Below, in pieces: positions 1-5,445 of a DNA stretch of 7,106 nt (the first letter of the stretch is position 1; each line of letters opens with the position of its first letter). The position numbers were made by a program, and so were the translations under genes. Location: assembly GCA_022561415.1 (NCBI GenBank), contig JADFRH010000126.1, forward strand, positions 1-7,106. Direction: 5' to 3'. This DNA comes from Planctomycetota bacterium. GTDB lineage: Bacteria > Planctomycetota > Phycisphaerae > UBA1845. Below the pieces are notes generated by a model, which saw only the letters and a program-made list of their open reading frames with translations, ran no database searches and was not told the origin of the DNA.

Positions 1-198
1 TTTATTGGCGGAAAAGAAATTAATTTGAATGCCTCCGGGCGGAGGGGGCATGCCGGGTTTTACAGATGCGCGGTCTTCTTCCGGCACCCCGTAGAGCACG
101 ACTTTGGTGTCAATGTTGGGGGTGTCGGCGACAAGGCGATCGGCCACGCCATCATCGCCGAGACCAAAAAGCGGCTGAAATACCCAGGTCTCAAGTGA
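1..198 (+). CDS. Possible 3' end of an unrecognised protein (partial, runs off left edge)
   Basis: Reading frame 1 is open from the window edge to a TGA at 196-198, giving about 65 residues that end KKRLKYPGLK. From base 61 onward, third codon positions are about three-quarters G or C and richer in GC than first positions, as expected for a coding frame in a GC-rich genome. The first ~35 bases are AT-rich and less convincing. I recognise no family. The codon-aligned minus strand is also open over 285-1 and reads rather protein-like, but it has no ATG, GTG or TTG start upstream of base 147. The plus frame is preferred because a 3' fragment needs no start. It is also possible that neither frame is coding. 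Confidence 0.35.
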   Translation, partial: FIGGKEINLNASGRRGHAGFYRCAVFFRHPVEHDFGVNVGGVGDKAIGHAIIAETKKRLKYPGLK

Positions 199-290
199 AT
201 CGCCGGCGAATCCGAGCCGAGGCTGCTGGTCAGGACAGGCGGATGCGAGGATACTCTTCCACGACGTGAACGTGAGGGTGGGGAATCACC

Positions 291-297
291 AGAGGAG
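291..297 (+). promoter_or_regulatory. Ribosome-binding site deciding the start at 302/305
   Basis: The AGAGGAG sequence lies 4 bases before ATG 302 and 7 before ATG 305. It favours these starts over the in-frame GTG at 266, which would add a hydrophilic extension before the signal peptide. Confidence 0.6.
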
Positions 298-301
298 CTC
301 G

Positions 302-913
302 ATGATGCGACGCGCGGGTAGAACGTGGGGTCTTGTTTCGATCGTGTCGATATTTCTCGGGGCCGGCTCTTCGGCGTCGGCGCAGGATCTTCCGTGGGAA
401 TCGTTCGAAGATGAGCTCACGGGTGAGGTGTGTGACGTGATCAACGCGGGACCGGACAAGCTGGTCGTGCTTCTTGACGGCAGCACGCTTGCCATCGTTT
501 CGGGTCCGGATCGCGTCCTCGATGATTCATTCGTGGACGACGACGGGGAGGTGTTCTTTGAGGGTCTCGATGAGTCACTCGGCGGATCCATTGTTTTTGA
601 TTATGACGGTTTCGGGAATCTCGCCCTTTGGTGGATCTGGCCGACCGGCAACGTCATCGAAATCGACGACTTCACCGGCGACCTCTTGATTACGGACCTC
701 TTCCCGTCGGACTATCTCGACTCGCTCTGCGATGCGTGCCCGCTGTGGGACGACCCGAGCGTCTGCGATTTCGATGAGCCCGACGTACCCGACATACACG
801 TAGATTCGCCGCAGGTCACGATCGAAATCTGTGGCGCTGGTATTCCGGTCAGCGTCGCCATGATCTTCTCGTCGCTCATGTTTCTCCGCTTTTCGCGAAG
901 GCGATCGTACTGA
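302..913 (+). CDS. Secreted acidic protein with signal peptide and C-terminal membrane anchor
   Basis: This encodes a 203-residue protein of unknown function. An earlier in-frame GTG at 266 exists, but ATG 302 (or the adjacent ATG 305) is chosen: an AGAGGAG ribosome-binding site at 291-297 lies 4-7 bases upstream, and the signal peptide then begins naturally at MMRRAGR. Residues 1-27 are a classical signal peptide: a basic head, a hydrophobic core at about 10-20, and a likely cut after ASA before Gln28. The mature part (28-175) is very rich in Asp and Glu, with several Cys residues (44, 143, 146, 155, 177) that could form disulphides. The end resembles a sorting or anchor signal: CGAG at 177-180, a hydrophobic stretch at about 181-196, then FSRRRSY. 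That layout (short Cys/Gly motif, membrane span, Arg cluster) is like the C-terminal anchors of many planctomycete exported proteins; no named family is claimed. The protein would be exported and processed by a signal peptidase such as the downstream LepB. Confidence 0.75.
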   Translation: MMRRAGRTWGLVSIVSIFLGAGSSASAQDLPWESFEDELTGEVCDVINAGPDKLVVLLDGSTLAIVSGPDRVLDDSFVDDDGEVFFEGLDESLGGSIVFDYDGFGNLALWWIWPTGNVIEIDDFTGDLLITDLFPSDYLDSLCDACPLWDDPSVCDFDEPDVPDIHVDSPQVTIEICGAGIPVSVAMIFSSLMFLRFSRRRSY

Positions 914-993
914 CGCCATAGCGTCGCCATCCGTTCTGATCCCTGATTACGCATGTTCTGGGACTGAACGTCTCTTTTCGTAATAATGGGCAA

Positions 994-1036
994 CACAGGA
1001 TTGCCACGCGCGATAGGCCGTGTAACAATCCTTGTG
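994..1036. repeat. Long imperfect inverted repeat upstream of lepB
   Basis: CACAGGATTG at 994-1003 pairs with CAATCCTTGTG at 1026-1036, with one bulged T at 1032. Inside it, CACG at 1005-1008 pairs with CGTG at 1019-1022, leaving a 10-base loop. The total is about 14 base pairs with one bulge and one small internal loop. No T-run follows, so it does not look like a rho-independent terminator. It overlaps the candidate -35 and -10 hexamers of the lepB promoter and could be an operator or an RNA hairpin in the leader; that role is inference. Confidence 0.5.
1001..1029 (+). promoter_or_regulatory. Candidate sigma70-type promoter for lepB
   Basis: TTGCCA (1001-1006, 5 of 6 matches to the -35 consensus) is followed after 17 bases by AACAAT (1024-1029, 4 of 6 matches to the -10). 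A start site near 1036 would leave a leader of about 55 bases before ATG 1092. Consensus matches of this quality can arise by chance, and planctomycete promoters are not well characterised. Confidence 0.3.
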
Positions 1037-1091
1037 GCGCGGCACGGCTGATGGTTGACGCGCCGCCGCGTCGAGTTTGCCTGGGTAGACC

Positions 1092-2786
1092 ATGACAGAA
1101 AGCGCTACAGCACAAGCTCCGGTGGCCGAGCCGGAGGGGATCAAGGAGACGGTCGAGTCGATCATCGTGGCCCTGATCCTAGCGTTTGTGTTTCGCGCGT
1201 TCATCGTCGAGGCGTTTGTTATCCCGACCGGGTCGATGGCGCCCACTCTCTACGGCGCGCACGGCACGCTCGTCTGCCAGGACTGCGGGTTCGAGTTCGC
1301 CTATGGGCTGCGTGATCTGGACGATCACCGCCGCACCGTGCCGGTGCTGGGCAAATCGCGAGCGACCTGCCCTAACTGCAACCACGCCAACACGAACTTG
1401 AAGTTCAGTGACGACAAGCGTAACCGCGAAAAGGGCGATCGCATCCTGGTTCTCAAGTGGCCGCTGCACATCGGTGGGCGGCTGCTCGATCCGGCGCGGT
1501 GGGACGTGACGGTGTTCAAGGATCCATCGGACGGCACGACCAACTTCATCAAGCGGCTCGTCGGGTTGCCTAACGAAGTGCTGATGATTAGGGACGGGGA
1601 CGTCTATGCGGTGCCGCTCGACGAGCTGTCGGTCGGGGTCCGCACCGAGCTGGAACGCATCCGACATCAGAAGTTTCAGCTTCGGACGCGCCTGCGATTC
1701 GGTGTGCTCGATCGCCCGTCGGTGGAGGTGCTGGCCGAGCTCGATGAGAAGATGCGCGTGCAGCGCAAGACCCCTGCCGCCCAGAAGGCGCTTTGGTATC
1801 CCGTGTACCACCACGACTATCCGCCGAGCACGCTTGACGCGGGCCAGCCTTATTGGGCGAGCGGCAAGGGGCAGGCCTCCGGGTGGGACACGTCCGGTCG
1901 GACTCTGGTGTTCGCACGTACGCAAGTTGACGAAGATTTTATCGAGTTGCGGGGTAAGGACATCCGGGCGACATGCGCCTACAACATTCATTCGCGCCAG
2001 ACCTCCCCACCGGTTTCGGATCTTCGTATCCGGCTTGTCTTCACGCCCAAGGACGACGACGCGACGCTGTTGGTACGCCTCGACAAGCTGGACCGCACGT
2101 TCTGGGCTACCGTGCAGGCGGATGGTCTGGTCACGCTGGTCGAGTCGCGGGACGTTCCTTCCGACGCCTCGCGCGTGCTGGCGACCAAGCAGCTGCCACC
2201 GTTCGTGGCGGGGCGCTCCGTGCGCATTAGTTTCGAGAATGTCGATTATCGCCTGGCGCTGCGCGTGGGAGGCGAGGAGGTGCTAGCGTCGTCGGACGAT
2301 CCCACCTCGCCGGCCTGGTACGCGCCGGACCTGAGGGCATTTCGCGCCAATCGGCGGCAACGTTCGACCTCCCGCCCGCCCCGGCTGTATGGTTGGCAGG
2401 GGGCGTTCGAGATCGCGCATCTGGCCGTCGACCGCGACGAGTACTACTACCACGATCCCGCGTTTCGCGCCCTGCCCATGTCCTGGGCGCCGCGCATGGG
2501 GTGGGCCAGCCCTGCCAACCCGATCGTTTTGCGCGGACACGAGTTCTTCATGCTCGGCGACAACACGACCGCCAGCAAGGACTCGCGGCTGTGGGACGTG
2601 GTCGGCAAGCACTTCCAAGCCCGTGGCGAGGATTTCCAGCTCGGTACGGTTCCGCGGGATCAGCTCATCGGCAAGGCGTTCTTCGTCTATTGGCCTAGCG
2701 GTCACCGATTGAGCTGGCTGCCGATTCCGAGCCTCCGACGTTTCGGGATGATCCCGGACGTCGGTCGTATGCGATGGATTCGCTAA
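1092..2786 (+). CDS. lepB: Signal peptidase I (S26 family), enlarged with zinc ribbon and beta-rich insert
   Basis: LepB cuts signal peptides from exported proteins on the outer face of the inner membrane, using a Ser/Lys dyad. This 564-residue protein is far longer than the ~324 residues of the E. coli enzyme. One membrane span is visible at about residues 21-38. The catalytic Ser is S48 in IPTGSMAPTL, the general base K154 in NFIKRLVGLPNE, and the late conserved box is GDNTTASKDSR at 489-499, followed by GKAFFVYWPS. Two insertions stand out. First, CQDC (62-65) and CPNC (93-96) form a likely zinc ribbon between the Ser box and the strands leading to the Lys box. Second, residues about 175-480 hold a charged segment (180-230) and a beta-strand-rich domain (about 255-450) that looks like a concanavalin/LamG-type sandwich; that fold is inferred from pattern only. 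ATG 1092 is the first start giving the membrane anchor, with only a weak GGGTAG upstream. All catalytic residues are present, so an active enzyme is expected. Confidence 0.95.
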   Translation: MTESATAQAPVAEPEGIKETVESIIVALILAFVFRAFIVEAFVIPTGSMAPTLYGAHGTLVCQDCGFEFAYGLRDLDDHRRTVPVLGKSRATCPNCNHANTNLKFSDDKRNREKGDRILVLKWPLHIGGRLLDPARWDVTVFKDPSDGTTNFIKRLVGLPNEVLMIRDGDVYAVPLDELSVGVRTELERIRHQKFQLRTRLRFGVLDRPSVEVLAELDEKMRVQRKTPAAQKALWYPVYHHDYPPSTLDAGQPYWASGKGQASGWDTSGRTLVFARTQVDEDFIELRGKDIRATCAYNIHSRQTSPPVSDLRIRLVFTPKDDDATLLVRLDKLDRTFWATVQADGLVTLVESRDVPSDASRVLATKQLPPFVAGRSVRISFENVDYRLALRVGGEEVLASSDDPTSPAWYAPDLRAFRANRRQRSTSRPPRLYGWQGAFEIAHLAVDRDEYYYHDPAFRALPMSWAPRMGWASPANPIVLRGHEFFMLGDNTTASKDSRLWDVVGKHFQARGEDFQLGTVPRDQLIGKAFFVYWPSGHRLSWLPIPSLRRFGMIPDVGRMRWIR

Positions 2787-3137
2787 GGGTACCCACGGAA
2801 CGCCCGCAGGAGTGCCGCTCGGCAAGAAAGGGCGTTATCCACACGGTTTCAACGAAGACGTTGCGAGATTCTCTCGTCAAGCACCAATGTATGAATTGAG
2901 CGATCAGGCGACCCGTGAGCCGCGTGCGAGCGCCTTGGCAACGATCGCCACCGGTTGTAACCTACTGAAAACCAGAGTGTTACACAGCTTTTCGCGGAGA
3001 TTTGGGCAACGTCCGATAGGTAGGGTGCGGCGTAGGGTCCGGTCGTGCGCAAAGGCCGGCGAGAGAGTTATTAACAGGCCGCCGACCTGCTCGGTTGGCA
3101 TTGCCAAGCGTCTGGCAGTGATCGATTAAGGATTTTC
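2787..3137. other. Intergenic region between lepB and the lptB operon, no convincing gene
   Basis: About 350 bases without a supported gene. A GTG-started plus-strand frame at 2812-3129 is open, but its product is Arg-rich with no membrane, domain or family pattern, so it is not called. Visible items are a perfect TTATCCACA at 2835-2843, a short hyphenated palindrome GTGTTACAC at 2977-2985, and a weak promoter-like pair TTGGCA (2935-2940) and TAACCT (2958-2963) spaced by 17. The region probably holds the promoter of the lptB operon, but no element is strong enough to place it. Confidence 0.5.
2835..2843 (+). other. Perfect DnaA-box 9-mer
   Basis: TTATCCACA matches the high-affinity E. coli DnaA box exactly. 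Only one perfect copy is seen in the gap; TTATTAACA at 3068-3076 has two mismatches. With no cluster and no dnaA, dnaN or gidA nearby, this does not make an origin. It could be a DnaA-regulated site or chance. Confidence 0.25.
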
Positions 3138-3188
3138 ATGCTCAGTGACACGGTCCGACACCCGCACCTTGGAGTGCAACCGCACTGA
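3138..3188 (+). CDS. Possible 16-codon leader ORF upstream of lptB
   Basis: An ATG at 3138 sits 5 bases after AAGGA (3128-3132), which is a better ribosome-binding arrangement than lptB's own start has. The frame encodes MLSDTVRHPHLGVQPH and stops at TGA 3186-3188, four bases before the lptB ATG at 3193. This geometry would suit translational coupling, in which ribosomes finishing the leader restart on lptB. The peptide is short, with three His and no run of one amino acid that would suggest classical attenuation. Alternatively the AAGGA serves the in-frame GTG 3145 start of lptB (12-base gap, long for an SD). Confidence 0.3.
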   Translation: MLSDTVRHPHLGVQPH

Positions 3189-3192
3189 CACT

Positions 3193-4002
3193 ATGCCAGC
3201 CGCCGACGAGCCATTGCTGCAGGTCAACGACTTGGTGAAGCGGTTTGACGGCCGGACCGTGGTCAATCGTCTGTCTTTCTACGTGGCGCCGGGCGAGATC
3301 GTCGGACTGCTCGGGCGCAATGGGGCCGGGAAGACCACCACGTTTCGCATGACCGTCGGCATGATCGACCCCGACGGCGGATCGGTGACGTTCGACGGGC
3401 GGGTCGTGACGTCGCTTGCGATGTACAAACGAGCGCAGCTCGGCATGGGCTATCTCTCGCAAGAGCCGAGCGTTTTCCAGCGTCTTTCGGTGGAGGACAA
3501 TCTGCTCGCCATTCTCGAGACCATGCGCGGTCTGTCGCGCAAGGAGCGCCAAGTGCGCGCCGCGCAACTGGTGGACCAGTTCGGTCTCGGTGCCCAGCGC
3601 CGACAACTGGCCCGCACCCTGTCGGGCGGGGAGCGTCGCAAGCTCGAAATCGCCCGGGCGCTGATCACCGAACCGAAACTCATCATGCTCGACGAGCCGT
3701 TTAGCGGGGTTGATCCAAAATCTGTCGAGGATCTGCAACGCGAGATTCTTCGGCTTCGCCGTGAGGACGGCATCGCCATCCTTCTGACCGACCACAACGT
3801 TCGAGAAACGCTTCGCGTGACCGATCGCAGCTACATCATTCACGACGGTGAAAATCTCGCGGAAGGCGCTCCGAGGGATCTCGTTCGGAATCCTCAGGTG
3901 CGCAAGACGTATCTCGGCAGCAGTTTCCGCGGCGACGAGTTCGACGAGCACCCGTCGAACCGCCCGATCTCTGCGCGCCCGCGCCCGGCCCGATCCACAT
4001 GA
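3193..4002 (+). CDS. lptB: LPS export ABC transporter ATP-binding protein LptB
   Basis: LptB is the cytosolic ATPase that works with LptF and LptG to pull lipopolysaccharide from the inner membrane and push it along the LptC-LptA-LptD bridge. The 269-residue product has every ABC motif: Walker A GRNGAGKT (41-48), Q-loop Gln90 in GYLSQEPSVFQRLSV, signature LSGGERRKLEIARAL (143-157), Walker B LIMLDEPFSGVDP (163-175) with catalytic Glu168, and switch His201 in LTDHNVRETL. GYLSQE, RLSVEDNLLA, SGVDP, TDHNVRETL and YLG near the end are diagnostic of LptB rather than of amino-acid ABC ATPases. ATG 3193 is chosen because the protein then starts just before the first conserved strand (LLQVNDLVKRF); an in-frame GTG at 3145 would add 16 residues. 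The C-terminal tail (about 243-269) is longer than in E. coli and rich in Arg, Pro and Asp/Glu. The stop overlaps the next start (ATGA). No lptA, lptC or lptFG lies in the window. Confidence 0.95.
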   Translation: MPAADEPLLQVNDLVKRFDGRTVVNRLSFYVAPGEIVGLLGRNGAGKTTTFRMTVGMIDPDGGSVTFDGRVVTSLAMYKRAQLGMGYLSQEPSVFQRLSVEDNLLAILETMRGLSRKERQVRAAQLVDQFGLGAQRRQLARTLSGGERRKLEIARALITEPKLIMLDEPFSGVDPKSVEDLQREILRLRREDGIAILLTDHNVRETLRVTDRSYIIHDGENLAEGAPRDLVRNPQVRKTYLGSSFRGDEFDEHPSNRPISARPRPARST

Positions 4003-5441
4003 CTGCGACAACCGATCAACAACCCGGCGCGGATGTCGGCGGGGTCGGCCGCGAGGTCGATCTCGCATCGCTCACCTGGACTGACGTGGACGGTCAGACG
4101 TGGCGCGTCGAGCTTTCGGCCGACCGCCTTCTCCTGCAGCGAGAGTCGGATGACACCGTCCGTATCGATCTGCCCGCCGATCGCTGGAAGCGTGACATCT
4201 ATGTGGCCGAGCATGGCAGCCGTTTCATCGTTCGCGTCGATACGTTCGACTGCACGGTGCGGTTCATGTTGGAGGCCGAGACGGCCGAGCCCCTGCTTCG
4301 CCGACTCGCGCCGTCCGAGTCCACCGAGCCCACCGCTTCCACCGAGCCCGTCAAATCCGCAAAGTCCGCCAAGTCGATCAAGCCGGGGCACGAGGAGCCG
4401 GTCCGCCGCGCGGGACCGTTGCTGTGGCCCAAGGTGTCGCCGCTGGCCGTGTGGGCGTTGATCTGCTCGGCGCTGGTGTTCGTGCCGGGGTTGGGGTTGA
4501 TGCCGGCGGCCGCCACGGTCGTTCTGTTGACGTTTCATCGCCTGAAGGTCCGCCGGACGGCCGCGATGGGCCACTCGCGGTTCATCTGCACGATGGCGAC
4601 GGTGTCTTGCCTGTGCGGTCTTGGGGTCTCCACCCTGGCGATGTACTGCGCAAATCTGTCGGTTGTTGAAGCGGTGGTTCGCGAGGTCGGCTTGGGTCCG
4701 GTTCCCGGCGGCAAGAACTGGGGCGTGATCGCGGCCGGCGTACTCGTGGTATTCCTGTCGCTGTCGTTTCACGAGGCCGCCCACGCCATCACGGCTCTGT
4801 GGCTGGGCGATGACTTGGCCCGCAGCCAGGGTCGCGTCACGCTCAATCCGATGTCGCATGTCGATCCGTTCGGGACGGTGCTGCTGCCCATCGTGTTGGC
4901 GGTGTCGGGAATGCCGATCTTTGGCTACGCCCGGCCCGTGCCGGTGCGGGTCGAGTCGCTGCCGAACCGGCGACGTGCGCACATTTTGATTGCCTTGGCC
5001 GGTCCCGGCTCGAATCTGCTGCTGGCCGCTGCGTCATTGATGATGCTGCTGGGGATGGTGTGTGCGGTACGCATCGCCGCGCCCGATGCGTCCGTTACGC
5101 ATTTGGATCTGCGCTCCGGAATGTTCGCCGCGGTCGAGGCGTCGGGATTTGCCCTGGCTCCGGCGTTCGGGCCGGTCTGTACCGTGTTGAAACTGAGCTT
5201 CATCATCAACACGTTTCTGGCCATGTTCAATCTGATTCCGATTCCGCCGCTCGATGGGTCGTGGGTGCTCGAACACATGTTCCCTGGGATGTTGGGCAAC
5301 CTTTACGCCAGGATCCGCCCGTACGGGTTCATCATCTTCATCGCGGCCATCTACATGGGCTTGTTCAAGTATCTCGTCATCCCGGTCTTCGCCATCCTGC
5401 TGCCCGGTCTCGGCTTGGTCTCCGCCGTGACGGGATTCTGA
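3999..5441 (+). CDS. Site-2-protease family (M50) intramembrane zinc metalloprotease with N-terminal cytosolic domain
   Basis: Proteins of this family cut substrates within the membrane using zinc. The 480-residue product has three parts. Residues about 20-102 are hydrophilic and beta-rich, perhaps a small PH-like or regulatory domain; I cannot name it. Residues about 105-135 are a low-complexity Ser/Thr/Pro/Lys linker, in which TCCACCGAGCCC is repeated in the DNA. Residues about 147-475 are a multi-span membrane core. The zinc motif HEAAH is at 258-262 in a hydrophobic helix, followed by LNPMSHVDPFGTVLLP (282-297). PVPVRVESLPNRRRAHILIALAGPGSN (313-339 overall) is the typical middle region, and NLIPIPPLDG (411-420) supplies the third zinc ligand Asp419. 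There is no PDZ domain, unlike RseP, so it belongs to the short-core group that resembles SpoIVFB or uncharacterised M50 proteins. Its start overlaps the lptB stop as ATGA, indicating one operon and translational coupling. The substrate is unknown. Confidence 0.88.
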   Translation: MTATTDQQPGADVGGVGREVDLASLTWTDVDGQTWRVELSADRLLLQRESDDTVRIDLPADRWKRDIYVAEHGSRFIVRVDTFDCTVRFMLEAETAEPLLRRLAPSESTEPTASTEPVKSAKSAKSIKPGHEEPVRRAGPLLWPKVSPLAVWALICSALVFVPGLGLMPAAATVVLLTFHRLKVRRTAAMGHSRFICTMATVSCLCGLGVSTLAMYCANLSVVEAVVREVGLGPVPGGKNWGVIAAGVLVVFLSLSFHEAAHAITALWLGDDLARSQGRVTLNPMSHVDPFGTVLLPIVLAVSGMPIFGYARPVPVRVESLPNRRRAHILIALAGPGSNLLLAAASLMMLLGMVCAVRIAAPDASVTHLDLRSGMFAAVEASGFALAPAFGPVCTVLKLSFIINTFLAMFNLIPIPPLDGSWVLEHMFPGMLGNLYARIRPYGFIIFIAAIYMGLFKYLVIPVFAILLPGLGLVSAVTGF

Positions 5442-5445
5442 TTGG

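Noticed and set aside
912..925. GACGC-CATA-GCGTC hairpin overlapping the stop of the first secreted protein
   Set aside because: The stem is only five pairs and no T-run follows, so a terminator call is not supported.
2935..2963. TTGGCA and TAACCT pair as an lptB promoter
   Set aside because: The -10 match is only 3 of 6 and it is about 230 bases from the start codon; mentioned in the intergenic entry but not called.
2812..3129. 105-codon plus-strand open frame between lepB and lptB
   Set aside because: The product is Arg-rich with no domain, membrane or family pattern, no good ribosome-binding site, and it sits in DNA that looks intergenic.
2787..3137. Replication origin suggested by a DnaA box
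   Set aside because: There is one perfect box only, no AT-rich unwinding tract, and no origin-linked genes nearby.
3142..4068. 308-codon minus-strand open frame
   Set aside because: It is antisense to lptB, whose motifs are unmistakable; the product is Arg/His-rich low-quality sequence typical of an antisense shadow.
3894..4982. 362-codon minus-strand open frame
   Set aside because: It is antisense to the M50 protease gene; the Gly/Leu repeats are the reverse of the Ser/Thr/Pro/Lys linker.
5442..5445. Bidirectional terminator between the convergent genes
   Set aside because: The gap is four bases and no hairpin with a T-run is visible around either stop codon.
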